DNA from: Emcibacter sp.
GTDB taxonomy: Bacteria; Pseudomonadota; Alphaproteobacteria; Sphingomonadales; Emcibacteraceae
DNA: 64,000 nucleotides
Direction: 5' to 3'
Assembly (NCBI GenBank): GCA_021774785.1
Contig: JAJFIQ010000019.1
Coordinates: forward strand, 434,001 to 498,000
Shown: positions 40,236 to 51,301 of the stretch, one piece after another
Numbering within the stretch: the stretch's first letter is position 1
How the letters are laid out: each line of letters starts with the position of its first letter
Position numbers and translations under genes: made by a program
Notes under the pieces: model-generated
What the model was told of the DNA's origin: nothing
Seen by the model: only the letters and a program-made list of their open reading frames with translations
Database searches by the model: none

Positions 40236-41081
40236 ATGGCAGATGCGCATGGGAAAGACATATATTGTAGTGATTTGGTCAATAGATTTGATTATGACCG
40301 GTATTTGACTGTTTTATATGCTCCTGCTGATAGACGGGATGCTCTTTTTGCGCTTTATGCCTTTAATTATGAAATTTCCAGAATCAGGGAAGCTGTTTCC
40401 GAACCTATGTTGGGTGAAATACGCCTTCAATGGTGGCGTGAAGCCATTGATGATATTTTTCTGGGTACTACAATTCGTGGTCATGACGTATTGCCGTCTC
40501 TTGCGGCCGCAATTAAAGAATATGACCTGTCACGGGATATGTTTATGGCAATCATTGAGGGCAAGGCTCAGGATATTTATGATGAAAACCCCAAAGATAT
40601 GGTGGCACTAGAGGATTATTTATCTATGACAGCCGGAAATTTATCTTGTCTGGCAGCTCATATCTTAGGCCAAAAGGATAGTGATGATCTGGTGCAACGG
40701 TTGGGAATAGCATGGGGTTATGTGGGATTAATCCGATCCATTACTTATTATATTTCTTTAAAGAAGAGTTTTATACCTTTGAAACTAATAGATAAATATA
40801 ATATTAAAGGGAAATTTTTATCGCAGGAGCATTCTGAAGGTATGAAATCCTCTCTTTTGGAGTTCTATCAACAGGCAGATGAACATCTAAACTATATTAG
40901 CGAAAATAAAAGCCGTATTGATTCAGAATCACGCTCTGTATTTCTTCTTTCTGCTTTAACCCGTAGTTATATGAAGACCATTAAAAAGGCTGACTTCAAT
41001 GTCTTTAGGTTGGAAGAAAAGGCGGATGCCCTTTCTCGACAGTGGCGATTGTTATCATCGGCTCTGTTTAACAGGATTTAA
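40236..41081 (+). CDS. Squalene/phytoene synthase-like protein (NDUFAF6-like)
   Basis: A 281-residue protein of the trans-isoprenyl diphosphate synthase fold. [36 protein letters not shown] is the N-terminal signature, but the first aspartate-rich DxxxD motif is replaced, and the second segment reads [10 protein letters not shown]. This matches the NDUFAF6-type group rather than true phytoene synthases; NDUFAF6 assists complex I assembly in mitochondria. Its stop overlaps that of convergent trmFO by 14 bases. Confidence 0.85.
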   Translation: MADAHGKDIYCSDLVNRFDYDRYLTVLYAPADRRDALFALYAFNYEISRIREAVSEPMLGEIRLQWWREAIDDIFLGTTIRGHDVLPSLAAAIKEYDLSRDMFMAIIEGKAQDIYDENPKDMVALEDYLSMTAGNLSCLAAHILGQKDSDDLVQRLGIAWGYVGLIRSITYYISLKKSFIPLKLIDKYNIKGKFLSQEHSEGMKSSLLEFYQQADEHLNYISENKSRIDSESRSVFLLSALTRSYMKTIKKADFNVFRLEEKADALSRQWRLLSSALFNRI

Positions 41082-42420
41082 TGTCTTCCAGCCATTGGGT
41101 GAGAGCTGTCAAGGCGCGCAATGATTTAGCGGGTTTGCGGTCTTTGCGCTTCATCTTCTTTCCTTCCAATACCGGCATGATGCCAAAATTGACATTCATA
41201 GGTTGGAAGTTATTACGATCACCTGCCCCGGGAATTTGACCGCCGGTAATATAATGGATAAGCGCACCAAAAGCTGTTGTCATAGGCGGGGCAGGGATTT
41301 CTTGCCCCTTTCTTTCTGCCACGGCAAAACGTCCTGCCATAAGCCCCATGGCGGCACTTTCAACATAGCCCTCAACACCACTGATCTGTCCTGCAAAACG
41401 AAGTCTGGGCATGGGTTTAAACCGTAAGTTAGTATCCAGGAGGTTTGGGCTGTTAATGAAAGTATTACGGTGCAAGCCGCCAAGGCGGGCAAAGCGGGCA
41501 TTTTCCAGTCCGGTGATCTTCTGGAAAACTTCCACCTGATCACCGTATTTCATCTTTGTCTGGAAACCGACCATATTATAAAGCGTATCAAGCTTGTTAT
41601 CCTGTCTTAGCTGGAGTACGGCATAAGAATCCTCACTCGTATGGGGATTGGTAAGACCAACGGGCTTCATGGGGCCAAAGCGCAATGTTTCCCGGCCCCG
41701 TTCTGCCATTACCTCAATGGGCATGCAGCCATCAAAATAGGGCGTATTCTTCTCCCAGTCTTTGTAATCATATTTTTCAGTATCAATCAGGTCATCAATC
41801 AATGTTTCATATTGCTCGCGGCTGAGGGGCAGGTTTATATAATCCGCCGTATCTCCCTTGTCATAGCGGGACTGGTACCAAGCCTTGGAAAAATCAATGC
41901 TGTCCTTATAAATTATTGGCGCTATGGCGTCGAAAAAGGCAAGTTCATCTTCCCCGGTAAGGTCCAGTATGGCATGAGCAAGGGCATCGGAGGTCAATGG
42001 CCCAGTAGCAATAATTACATTATCCCAGTCCGCTGGCGGAATACTTGTGATTTCTTCCCGGACCATGGTGAACAGGGGGTGGGCTTCCAGAGTGTCCTGA
42101 ACTGATTTGCTAAAGCCTTCACGGTCAACCGCAAGAGCACTACCTGCTGGAACCGTATTCTTCATGGCAGAAGCCATGATCAGGGAATTACAGCGCCGCA
42201 TCTCCTCATGAAGCAGGCCAACCGCGTTATTTTCATAATCATCGGACCTGAAGGAATTGGAGCAGACCATCTCGGCAAGGCCATCTGTCTGATGGACATC
42301 GGTTTTCCGTACGGGCCGCATTTCATGAAGAATTACGGGAATATCCTGTTGAATAATTTGCCATGCCGCTTCCGTTCCCGCCAAGCCGCCACCAATGATA
42401 TGTATTGCCTTATATGTCAT
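41068..42420 (-). CDS. trmFO: tRNA uridine-54 C5 methyltransferase TrmFO
   Basis: A 450-residue flavoprotein that makes 5-methyluridine at tRNA position 54 using methylene-tetrahydrofolate. [20 protein letters not shown] is the FAD dinucleotide-binding start; ATG 42432 gives four extra residues and neither has a clear ribosome site. The tRNA/folate-binding half shows [12 protein letters not shown]-like [33 protein letters not shown] and [18 protein letters not shown] strong terminator-like hairpin at 42464-42491 lies just upstream of the start. Confidence 0.93.
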   Translation of the reverse strand: MTYKAIHIIGGGLAGTEAAWQIIQQDIPVILHEMRPVRKTDVHQTDGLAEMVCSNSFRSDDYENNAVGLLHEEMRRCNSLIMASAMKNTVPAGSALAVDREGFSKSVQDTLEAHPLFTMVREEITSIPPADWDNVIIATGPLTSDALAHAILDLTGEDELAFFDAIAPIIYKDSIDFSKAWYQSRYDKGDTADYINLPLSREQYETLIDDLIDTEKYDYKDWEKNTPYFDGCMPIEVMAERGRETLRFGPMKPVGLTNPHTSEDSYAVLQLRQDNKLDTLYNMVGFQTKMKYGDQVEVFQKITGLENARFARLGGLHRNTFINSPNLLDTNLRFKPMPRLRFAGQISGVEGYVESAAMGLMAGRFAVAERKGQEIPAPPMTTAFGALIHYITGGQIPGAGDRNNFQPMNVNFGIMPVLEGKKMKRKDRKPAKSLRALTALTQWLEDIKSC

Positions 42421-42459
42421 GGGGTGCGTCATATCATTTAAAGACGTGAGGGGCCATAG

Positions 42460-42491
42460 AAAAACGCCTGCTTTCTGGTAAAAGCAGGCGT
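42460..42491 (-). terminator. Rho-independent terminator in the uvrA-trmFO gap
   Basis: A perfect 11-bp stem (ACGCCTGCTTT arms, 42464-42474 and 42481-42491) with a six-base loop; on the minus strand the stem is followed by a T-run. It lies 140 bases after the uvrA stop and about 30-40 bases before the trmFO start, so it ends uvrA transcription or acts in the trmFO leader. Confidence 0.8.
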
Positions 42492-42631
42492 AGATCACAA
42501 TGGAGATTTGTAAAAAGCTAGTATGTAGTAAGTTGGGTTGTATCAGATATGGTTGAGTATCTGTTACAAATACATAATATGCCAGACATGGTTAACAAGC
42601 AGTTAATTTTAATGAAAAATATAACAAAATT

Positions 42632-45475
42632 CTAAATATATTTCTTAAGGTATTGTCCGGTAAAGCTTTTTTCACATAAAATAATATCTTCCGGTGTACC
42701 TTCAGCTAAAATAAATCCACCACCGTCGCCACCTTCCGGCCCTAAATCAATGATCCAGTCGCAGGTTTTGATAACTTCAAGATTATGTTCAATGATCACA
42801 ACCGTATTGCCCTGTTCCACTAATGTATGCAGAACCTCCAGCAATTTTCGTATATCTTCAAAATGCAACCCCGTAGTGGGTTCATCAAGGATATAGAGCG
42901 TACGCCCCGTTGATCGTTTGGCCAGTTCTTTACTGAGCTTAACGCGCTGTGCTTCACCGCCGGACAGGGTGGTCGCGGCCTGACCGACCTTGATATAACT
43001 AAGGCCAACCTTTTCCAAGGTTATCATTTTGTCGCGAATATTGGGAACGGCAATAAAAAACTGTGCCGCTTCTTCAACGGTCATATCCAGTATGTCAGAT
43101 ATAGACTTGCCTTTGAATTTAATCTCCAACGTTTCACGGTTATACCGCTTTCCTTCACAGACATCGCACTGAACATAAACATCGGGCAGGAAATGCATCT
43201 CAATCTTGATTAAACCGCCACCTTGACAGGCCTCGCACCGTCCGCCTTTGACATTAAAGGAAAAACGCCCCGGTTTATAACCGCGTGATTTGGCCTCGGG
43301 TAATCCGGCGAACCAGTCTCTGATCGGAGTGAAGGCACCGGTATAGGTCGCCGGGTTGGATCGTGGTGTCCGACCAATGGGTGACTGGTCAATATCAACA
43401 ACCTTATCAATGAACTCCAGGCCCAGTATGGCCTTATGAGGGGCCGGAATATTGCGGTTATTGTTCAATTTACGGGCGACTCCACGATATAGCGTATCCA
43501 CAGTCAGGGTGGATTTTCCGCTACCCGAAACACCAGTGATACAGGTCATGGTGCCCAAGGGGATGGCGGCAGTTATATTATTCAGGTTATTACCGGTCGC
43601 ATCCTGAATGGTTATTTGTTTACGCTTTTTACCCGCCATATGGCCTTTGCGGCGAGTCTCGGGCACGGCAATGGCCTTATTGCCTAACAGATATTGTCCG
43701 GTCAGGCTGTCTTCATTGTCAATAATATCCTGTAAGGTTCCTTCGGCTACGACCTCTCCGCCATGCTCACCGGCACCGGGGCCCATATCAATCACATGAT
43801 CGGCCCCGCGAATAGTGTCTTCATCATGTTCCACAACAAGAACCGTATTGCCCATATCGCGCAGATTGAACAGAGTTTCCATCAGCCGGTCATTATCCCG
43901 TTGATGAAGGCCAATGGAAGGCTCATCCAGTACATATAATACGCCTGTTAGCCCGCTGCCTATTTGAGAAGCCAGTCTTATTCTCTGGGATTCGCCACCG
44001 GACAGGCTGCCAGATTTTCGGGATAAATTCAGATAATTCAAACCAACATTGTTTAAAAACCCAAGCCGCTCTGTTATTTCTTTCAATACTCTGACGGATA
44101 TTTCCTGCTGTTTTTCATTCAGTTTCGCTGGTAGTTCCTTGAACCATGCATAGGAATCGGCAATGGAAAGCTCTGTGATATGGCCGATATGTTTGTTGTC
44201 CAGCTTGACCACTAACGCTTCCTGTTTCAGCCGATAGCCTTCGCAGGCTTCGCATTGGGAAGCACTTTGGTATTTGCCCAGTTCCTCCCGTATCATATTG
44301 CTGTCGGTTTCACGCCAGCGTCGTTCAATATTACCGATGATTCCTTCAAAAGGTTTTTCAACCTTATATTCCTTACGGTCATCGCTATAGATCATTTCGA
44401 TGATCTCATTACCACTACCGTAAAGAATGATTTGCTGAACCTTATCGTCCAGTTTCTCCCATGGGTAATTGGTTTTAAATTTATAATGTTTGGCAAGGCT
44501 TTTTAAGGTCTGGGCATAATAGGGGGCGTTGGATTTACCCCAAGGGGCAAGTGCGCCATCATTCAGGCTGAGTGACTTATCCGGTACGACCAGTTCCGGA
44601 TCGAAATAAAGTTTCTTGCCCAGGCCATCACAGGTTGGGCAGGCACCAAAGGGGTTGTTAAAGGAAAAAAGCCGTGGCTCAATTTCTTCAATAGTGAAAC
44701 CGGATACGGGACAGGCAAATTTAGCGGAAAACAATATTCTCTCGCCCTTATTATTACCACTAGCATATTCTACGTAAGCCAATCCATCTGCCAGATTAAG
44801 AGCGGTTTCCATGCTGTCGGCAAGGCGTGTTTCCAGATCAGGACGCACCACCAGCCGGTCAACAACGACCTCAATATCATGTTTGATTTTTTTATCGAGC
44901 GTAGGGGTGTCATCAATTTCATAAAAATTGCCGTCTACTTTAACTCGCTGAAATCCTTCGCGCAGTAATTCAGAAAGTTCCCGGCGATATTCACCCTTCC
45001 GTCCGCGTACAATTGGGGCCAGAAGATATAGACGGGTGCCTTCTTCCAAAGTCATGACCTTATCCACCATCTGGCTTATGGTCTGACTTTCAATGGGTAG
45101 GCCGGTTGCCGGCGAATAGGGTATGCCGATGCGGGCATAAAGCAGCCGCATGTAGTCATAAACTTCTGTGACAGTTCCTACTGTGGAGCGCGGATTGCGC
45201 GACGTGGTTTTCTGCTCAATGGAGATTGCGGGGGACAGTCCGTCAATATGATCACAGTCCGGCTTCTGCATTAGCTCCAAGAACTGACGGGCATAGGCTG
45301 ACAGGCTTTCCACATAACGCCTTTGACCCTCTGCATAAATTGTATCAAAAGCAAGAGAGGACTTACCAGAACCACTTAGGCCCGTGATGACCACAAGCTT
45401 GTCACGGGGGATATCCACGTTAATATTTTTCAGGTTATGCTCTCTTGCACCCTGTATGGAAATCTTGGTCAGCAT
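42632..45475 (-). CDS. uvrA: Excinuclease ABC subunit A
   Basis: A 947-residue damage sensor of nucleotide excision repair. ATG 45475 ([16 protein letters not shown]) is chosen; a start at 45532 would add 19 residues and overlap the SOS box region. Both ABC halves are intact: [11 protein letters not shown] and [11 protein letters not shown] Walker A, two LSGGE(S/A)QR signatures. The second zinc module ([12 protein letters not shown]) is complete, but the first has Ser in place of its second Cys (CPVSGFT), a variation I believe is common in alphaproteobacterial UvrA. Divergent from ssb across an SOS box. Confidence 0.96.
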   Translation of the reverse strand: MLTKISIQGAREHNLKNINVDIPRDKLVVITGLSGSGKSSLAFDTIYAEGQRRYVESLSAYARQFLELMQKPDCDHIDGLSPAISIEQKTTSRNPRSTVGTVTEVYDYMRLLYARIGIPYSPATGLPIESQTISQMVDKVMTLEEGTRLYLLAPIVRGRKGEYRRELSELLREGFQRVKVDGNFYEIDDTPTLDKKIKHDIEVVVDRLVVRPDLETRLADSMETALNLADGLAYVEYASGNNKGERILFSAKFACPVSGFTIEEIEPRLFSFNNPFGACPTCDGLGKKLYFDPELVVPDKSLSLNDGALAPWGKSNAPYYAQTLKSLAKHYKFKTNYPWEKLDDKVQQIILYGSGNEIIEMIYSDDRKEYKVEKPFEGIIGNIERRWRETDSNMIREELGKYQSASQCEACEGYRLKQEALVVKLDNKHIGHITELSIADSYAWFKELPAKLNEKQQEISVRVLKEITERLGFLNNVGLNYLNLSRKSGSLSGGESQRIRLASQIGSGLTGVLYVLDEPSIGLHQRDNDRLMETLFNLRDMGNTVLVVEHDEDTIRGADHVIDMGPGAGEHGGEVVAEGTLQDIIDNEDSLTGQYLLGNKAIAVPETRRKGHMAGKKRKQITIQDATGNNLNNITAAIPLGTMTCITGVSGSGKSTLTVDTLYRGVARKLNNNRNIPAPHKAILGLEFIDKVVDIDQSPIGRTPRSNPATYTGAFTPIRDWFAGLPEAKSRGYKPGRFSFNVKGGRCEACQGGGLIKIEMHFLPDVYVQCDVCEGKRYNRETLEIKFKGKSISDILDMTVEEAAQFFIAVPNIRDKMITLEKVGLSYIKVGQAATTLSGGEAQRVKLSKELAKRSTGRTLYILDEPTTGLHFEDIRKLLEVLHTLVEQGNTVVIIEHNLEVIKTCDWIIDLGPEGGDGGGFILAEGTPEDIILCEKSFTGQYLKKYI

Positions 45476-45540
45476 GTTAATTCTTACTACTCTTGAATAT
45501 ATTTCTATTGGCAATTTGAAGTTTTTTGCCAATATGTCAA

Positions 45541-45555
45541 GTTCTTATTTTGTTC
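45541..45555. promoter_or_regulatory. Alphaproteobacterial SOS (LexA) box between uvrA and ssb
   Basis: GTTC-N7-GTTC, an exact match to the alphaproteobacterial LexA operator, placed 66 bases upstream of uvrA and 70 bases upstream of ssb. Divergent uvrA/ssb regulation by LexA is well established in Proteobacteria. Confidence 0.85.
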
Positions 45556-45624
45556 TCATTGAATTTTGTGGTAGTAGGCGTTATGGTGAAGCCAACATAA
45601 TCAAATCAACGATAGGAAATAAAT

Positions 45625-46092
45625 ATGGCCGGTAGTGTCAACAAAGTAATTCTTGTGGGAAATCTGGGACGGGATCCTGAAGTACGTCATACACAGGATG
45701 GAAAACCCGTCGTGACGCTTAATCTTGCCACTTCTGAAACCTGGAAAGACCGGAACTCAGGGGAAAGAAAAGAAAGAACCGAATGGCACCGTGTTGTTAT
45801 TTTTAATGAGAATCTTTGCCGTGTTGCGGAGCAATATCTGCGTAAAGGCTCCACGCTTTATATTGAAGGTGCGTTGCAGACCCGTAAATGGACCGATAAT
45901 GCCGGTGTGGAGAAATATACGACCGAAGTTGTGTTGCAACGATTCCGTGGTGAATTGACCATGTTGGGTGGTCGTGGTGATGGCGGCGGCGCTTCCGGTG
46001 GTGGTGATTACGGTGGGGCATCTTCCGGTGGTGATAGTGGTGGATCATTTGGTGGCGGTTCTTCTGATCTCGATGATGAAATCCCTTTCTAA
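45625..46092 (+). CDS. ssb: Single-stranded DNA-binding protein
   Basis: A 155-residue SSB. The N-terminal OB fold (about 1-110) begins [18 protein letters not shown] and includes [12 protein letters not shown] glycine-rich linker with repeated GG(D/S)-type units follows (about 115-147). The C-terminal partner-binding tip DDEIPF is intact. It lies under the SOS box shared with uvrA. ArfB follows by six bases. Confidence 0.96.
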   Translation: MAGSVNKVILVGNLGRDPEVRHTQDGKPVVTLNLATSETWKDRNSGERKERTEWHRVVIFNENLCRVAEQYLRKGSTLYIEGALQTRKWTDNAGVEKYTTEVVLQRFRGELTMLGGRGDGGGASGGGDYGGASSGGDSGGSFGGGSSDLDDEIPF

Positions 46093-46098
46093 TATCCC

Positions 46099-46521
46099 TT
46101 GATAAAGATCACCGACAGTATCTCTCTGCACGAAGATGAGATTAAAGAGCATTTTATTCGTTCATCTGGTCCTGGTGGCCAGAATGTCAATAAGGTGGAG
46201 ACGGCGGTACAGCTTCGTTTTGATGCCGGGAATTGCCCGACCCTTACCAAAGCTGTTTTTTCGCGCTTAAAAAAAATATCAGGCTACCGTATGACTGCAG
46301 CTGGCCTGATTATCATTACGGCTAACCGATTCCGAAGTCAGTTACGAAACCGTGAAGACGCGCTTGAGCGCTTGATTAATCTGATCCGACAAGCCGCCAT
46401 CCCGCCCAAAAACCGCCGTGCTACCAAGCCCAGCCGTAGTTCTAAGGCGAAACGGGTTGAGACAAAGAAAAAACGCGGTGCGCAAAAGAAACAACGCCAG
46501 AAAAAGATCTCTTTTGATTAA
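46099..46521 (+). CDS. arfB: Peptidyl-tRNA hydrolase ArfB (YaeJ-type ribosome rescue)
   Basis: A 140-residue stop-codon-independent release factor that frees stalled ribosomes. The catalytic GGQ lies in RSSGPGGQNVNK (about residues 21-32) and the C-terminal half is a strongly basic tail that enters the empty mRNA channel. The start is TTG 46099, the only one preserving the N-terminus. It follows ssb by six bases and its end is nine bases from the convergent aspartoacylase-like gene. Confidence 0.93.
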   Translation: MIKITDSISLHEDEIKEHFIRSSGPGGQNVNKVETAVQLRFDAGNCPTLTKAVFSRLKKISGYRMTAAGLIIITANRFRSQLRNREDALERLINLIRQAAIPPKNRRATKPSRSSKAKRVETKKKRGAQKKQRQKKISFD

Positions 46522-46530
46522 TTTATCTTA

Positions 46531-47553
46531 TTAAGTATCTGCCTTGACCAGATAGAAAAGACAATCTTTCTGGGCAATTTCCGGCCTTGGCGTTACCATA
46601 AAAAGCCGCAAATTCCGGGCTGTATATAATTTACCATGCCGAACCGTAAAAAGGTCACTCTTGATGTCATGGCCACAGTCGTCAATGGCAGAGAAATAAT
46701 CCAGCCCTTTAGGACCGACCCAACCAAGACATTCGTCTTTGGGTGTTACACCGAAATTATGTTTTTCAATATCTGATGCAAGTGTTATATCGCTATGCGC
46801 CATTGCCATCTCAGCGTAGCTTACCCGCACGTCATTTTTAACCTCTACCCTAAGAGGATGTTTTAAAATATCGAGTTTTGATTCGGTATCATCTAGGAAT
46901 AAATTTTTGTGGGTGGCAAGAGTATGTAAAGCCTTTAATGCGGCTTGATCAGCGGCAAAATCAATGCTGCCGCCACATTCCAGTGTAATGATCGGACAGC
47001 CCACTTCGGCCTCCATAAGGGAGCCTAATTGCAATTCTGTCAGGATTAAGCGTTTTGAAAAGTTTTTTGCCAGATTGATATGTTCTTTTTCCAACTTTGT
47101 CGTCACGGCAAAGTCCGGACCAGAACCAGATGTGTTATGCATATCAATGACCGCTTCCGGTTTAAGGCTTCGAATGCGTTGCAGGATTGCCTTGGCTAGT
47201 TTTCCATTATCACTATCAAAAGGCGGGCGGAAACATCGGTTCATATCTGGGCAGTGGGGCATATAACGGTGTGAAAATTCAGGTTCGGTCAAGGCAGCTT
47301 CAACGGAATTGATCAAGCAACTAAGATTGGTCAGGGGTTGTTCACGGTCCGGGTCAGTCAGCCAGTTAAATAATGCCTTGGTACCCGATGGTTCATTGCC
47401 GTGAAGCAGTGTCACCAAAACCCGTGTCCTGTCAGTATCCTGTCCGGTAATATCAATCCAAGTGGGACCATTCAAATTACAGAGAAATTCTTTGACACTA
47501 TGACCCAGTTTTTTTAACGGCGGATCTTGCCATATTTCAATTGAATGGCGCAT
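46531..47553 (-). CDS. Succinylglutamate desuccinylase/aspartoacylase-family protein
   Basis: A 340-residue zinc carboxypeptidase-fold (M14-like) deacylase. ATG 47553 overlaps the upstream gene's TGA by one base (TGATG), a coupled start; ATG 47571 is the alternative. Metal motifs: LLHGNEPSG (His/Glu), then DMHNTSGSGPDF with the second His. TLECGG carries a candidate catalytic Glu. The family hydrolyses N-acylated amino acids such as N-acetylaspartate or succinylglutamate. The amide substrate here is unknown but may be made or used with the adjacent ligase. Confidence 0.8.
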   Translation of the reverse strand: MRHSIEIWQDPPLKKLGHSVKEFLCNLNGPTWIDITGQDTDRTRVLVTLLHGNEPSGTKALFNWLTDPDREQPLTNLSCLINSVEAALTEPEFSHRYMPHCPDMNRCFRPPFDSDNGKLAKAILQRIRSLKPEAVIDMHNTSGSGPDFAVTTKLEKEHINLAKNFSKRLILTELQLGSLMEAEVGCPIITLECGGSIDFAADQAALKALHTLATHKNLFLDDTESKLDILKHPLRVEVKNDVRVSYAEMAMAHSDITLASDIEKHNFGVTPKDECLGWVGPKGLDYFSAIDDCGHDIKSDLFTVRHGKLYTARNLRLFMVTPRPEIAQKDCLFYLVKADT

Positions 47554-49031
47554 CAGGGAGTGAGGCTCCATTCAACCAGAGACTTGCCGCTTGCTTGTTG
47601 TTCAATATACTTCTGGGTCATGGCATGGCAACTCTCTATGCGGTTAGCACCCTGTTGTTCATATTTATCCAGCATCATTAATTGCCATCGGGATCCGGTT
47701 AGGCCTTCGCTTAATCGATTTTCTATGTTGGAACGGTATTTTTCAATTTCATCGGCATCCAGGCCAAGCTTGACCAATCCTTCTGCCATAAGGGGCAGAA
47801 GTGATGTAATAATGTCTGTAATCGAATGTTCCATTGGATGGGATTGTCCCGCAATTGGCCAGAGAATATTGGCATTCAGGCCATTTTGTGCGGCCCGGTA
47901 AAAATTATGCTCGGCAAAACGAAATGGCATTGATGACAGGACGTCAGAAATACCATCTCGCAAAGCAGCAGTAAGTCCGATGAAAAAGGCGGCACTACCC
48001 ATCATATCTAGGGTAGTGGGGCCGGATGGGATAGACCGCATTTCAATGCGTAAATGCCCCTCATTGCTTGATGAATATACCGCTCTGTTCCAGGGCCAGG
48101 TGGTACCCATATGAAGGTTCAACTCATCAAGATTGGGCGGAAAAGTTGTCATGGGATTTTGATTGCTTAATTGCGGTATGATTGGCGGGTATAAGGCCAC
48201 AGTTTCGGCAAATAGCTCATGGGCATTCTGTCGCACCCAGCCATGCCCGAAAGAGACGCGGGACGGTTGTCGCCATTCCACATTACCACGCAGACGGCTG
48301 TCGATGGATTGTTTGAATAAAGCGACCCGCGTTTCCTGCCATAGTCTATGTCCGAGCAAAATGGGTGAATTGGCCGCTAGGGCCACGGCAAGCGGGGTAA
48401 TTAACTGGGCTGCATTAAAGCTGTCAGCAAATTTCTCTGGCTCAATTCGCATATGAATTTGAAATGAAGTATTGGCACCTTCAAGCGTTACATGATCAGA
48501 TTCCAGCTGAATTGGGTCGTTGCCGTTAATATTGACCTTAAAAGACTCTCCCCGTAATTTATGTAATCCCCGATAGAGCATATGATAGCGACCAATATCA
48601 GTCATATAATCGGACTGAAGGTTATCAAGGCTCAATGTGGGTAGAATACCAATCGGCACGATGCGGGCCTTGTGCAGGGCTGCAACCCGTGACGCTTTGG
48701 CATGGGCGTTATCGGTTTCCAGTTGCATTTTTGTGAATGGGCGTCCCTTGGCCGGAACCGGTGCAAGATTATATTCCAAATTAAATTTATTAAGTTCATG
48801 CTGAAATTGGCTGTCGTTCATGGCCGTCAATATGTGGTCATTAATCGGGGCGACATCGCCCTTGTCATCGACAATATAGGTTTCTAACTCTGCACCAAGA
48901 GTAATGGGCCCTTCACCAAATCCTGCAGTGGATATGGTTTTTTTCAAAGCCTTCAGGCAATCATATAACCGTTCAGAGAATTTTTTATAATCCTCTGATG
49001 TGTAGTCAGTAATCTCTATATCTTTCCCCAT
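47553..49031 (-). CDS. GCS2-family glutamate-cysteine ligase-like carboxylate-amine ligase
   Basis: A 492-residue ATP-dependent carboxylate-amine ligase of the GCS2 type. ITLGAELETYIVD near residue 45 carries the metal/ATP acids, FNLEYNLAP the substrate loop, ANTSFQIHMR the conserved histidine strand, and SSNEGHLRIEMRSIPSGP the C-terminal core. Such proteins make gamma-glutamyl amides including gamma-glutamylcysteine. The downstream aspartoacylase-like gene overlaps by one base, so the two form a translationally coupled synthesis/hydrolysis-like pair. Not proven to be the cell's GshA. Confidence 0.8.
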   Translation of the reverse strand: MGKDIEITDYTSEDYKKFSERLYDCLKALKKTISTAGFGEGPITLGAELETYIVDDKGDVAPINDHILTAMNDSQFQHELNKFNLEYNLAPVPAKGRPFTKMQLETDNAHAKASRVAALHKARIVPIGILPTLSLDNLQSDYMTDIGRYHMLYRGLHKLRGESFKVNINGNDPIQLESDHVTLEGANTSFQIHMRIEPEKFADSFNAAQLITPLAVALAANSPILLGHRLWQETRVALFKQSIDSRLRGNVEWRQPSRVSFGHGWVRQNAHELFAETVALYPPIIPQLSNQNPMTTFPPNLDELNLHMGTTWPWNRAVYSSSNEGHLRIEMRSIPSGPTTLDMMGSAAFFIGLTAALRDGISDVLSSMPFRFAEHNFYRAAQNGLNANILWPIAGQSHPMEHSITDIITSLLPLMAEGLVKLGLDADEIEKYRSNIENRLSEGLTGSRWQLMMLDKYEQQGANRIESCHAMTQKYIEQQASGKSLVEWSLTP

Positions 49032-49168
49032 AGAAACCTCAATTAGTTATTAATCTCAGTATCAGGATATATGGGGTTATGCAAAAGTATATTGATTTAT
49101 ATCTAGGATTTGATTCTTTCCTCGTCAAAACAAAGTCTATGCTTGAAGTGCGGGTTGTTATTGAGTAG

Positions 49169-50421
<1,253 letters not shown>

Positions 50422-50422
<1 letters not shown>

Positions 50423-51060
50423 TTGAGTTAATAATATTTGATTGTGATGGCGTACTTGTTGATAGCGAAATAATCGCAAATGAGGTGCTGAGAGAGGCCC
50501 TTGACGACTATGGCCTGTCCATGACCACCACACAGGTGATTGATACATTTGTTGGCCGCTCCATGAGCTATGTGGTTGAAAAATCTCAAAAAATCCTTGG
50601 TCGTGATTTGCCGGTGGATTTTTTGGACAAACTTCAGGTTAAAACATTTGCCGCATTCAAGCGATCCTTACAGCCAGTGGATGGGGTTCAGGCCGTTCTT
50701 GAAGTTTTGACAGAATTACCGCAGAAAATATGTATTGCATCCAGCGGCTCGTTCGGAAAAATGGATTTAACGTTGGGGCTGACTGACCTCAGGCATTTTT
50801 TTGAAGGTAATATTTTCAACTCATCACAAGTAAAACGCGGCAAGCCCTACCCGGACCTTTATTCATATGCAGCAGAGCAGATGGATGTTGACCCTTCCCG
50901 TTGTCTCGTGGTGGAAGACAGCCTTCCCGGCGTTCAGGGCGCGGTGGCCGCTGGCATGGAAGTGCTAGCCTATTCAGTTCGAGGACAAGATAAAAATTTG
51001 GCCATAGCAGGGGGAATGGTTTTTTCTGAAATGAGAGATATTTTGAAATATATTAAATAG
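50422..51060 (+). CDS. HAD-superfamily phosphatase, apparent ATT start
   Basis: A 212-residue HAD hydrolase of the beta-phosphoglucomutase-like class. The nucleophile motif FDCDGVLVDSE is encoded upstream of the first standard start (GTG 50485). The frame is open only back to a TGA at 50407-50409 and contains no ATG, GTG or TTG; ATT 50422, overlapping the aatA stop by one base and ten bases after GAGG, gives MELIIFDCDG-like N-terminus. Later motifs are IASSGS (II), KRGKPYPDLY (III) and VVEDSLPGVQGA (IV). Substrate unknown. Confidence 0.82.
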
Positions 51061-51093
51061 ACCTGCATATAACGGATAGCTTGTTGAAATACT

Positions 51094-51107
51094 GCGACGC
51101 AACATTT
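51094..51107 (+). repeat. Direct repeat copy 1 (CTGCGACGCAACAT)
   Basis: Matches 51265-51278 at 13 of 14 bases, about 170 bases apart, flanking the predicted sRNA. Copy 2 forms part of the sRNA 5' hairpin. Confidence 0.35.
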
Positions 51108-51118
51108 GGTAATCAGGC

Positions 51119-51295
51119 AAAAAAAATGCCGGGTTAAAAAACCCGGCAAGTCAAAATATAGGGAGGCTTCATGTCTTGGGAGACTATGAAACTGCCATGC
51201 TCCACAAAGGGGAGGATCTAGAGCATAGCGGCTGAAAAAACTTGGGAGAAATTTCAGCGGGATGCTGCAACGCAACATCTGTAGCTTAATATAGT
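51119..51295 (-). ncRNA. Predicted trans-acting sRNA with repeated CUCCC motifs
   Basis: A predicted 177-nt RNA from about 51295 (TSS placed 7 bases after a TATAAA -10) to the T-run at 51126-51119. It has no coding frame. On the minus strand it holds four CUCCC motifs (plus-strand GGGAG at 51244-51248, 51209-51214, 51178-51182 and 51161-51165). Stems: 8-bp 51261-51268/51272-51279; 7-bp GCTGAAA/TTTCAGC (51231-51237/51252-51258) and 9-bp (51194-51202/51221-51229), both enclosing a CUCCC-containing loop; a bulged stem 51168-51176/51181-51190. CUCC loops resemble alphaproteobacterial anti-Shine-Dalgarno sRNAs. Inference from sequence; no expression data. Confidence 0.7.
51127..51148 (-). terminator. 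Rho-independent terminator of the predicted sRNA
   Basis: A perfect 9-bp stem (TGCCGGGTT arms) with a 4-base loop, followed on the minus strand by eight T. On the plus strand the hairpin has no following T-run, so it serves the minus-strand transcript only. Confidence 0.85.
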
Positions 51296-51301
51296 GATTA
51301 T

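Noticed and set aside
40236-41081. Carotenoid or hopanoid synthesis gene (phytoene/squalene synthase)
   Set aside because: First Asp-rich motif is not conserved and no terpenoid genes are adjacent; NDUFAF6-like fits better.
50485-51060. HAD gene starting at GTG 50485
   Set aside because: Would remove the nucleophile Asp motif required in the family.
51171-51221. Plus-strand mini-frame of 16 codons preceded by GGGAGG inside the sRNA locus
   Set aside because: Too short, no promoter or terminator on the plus strand; the GGGAG sequences are the complements of the sRNA CUCCC motifs.
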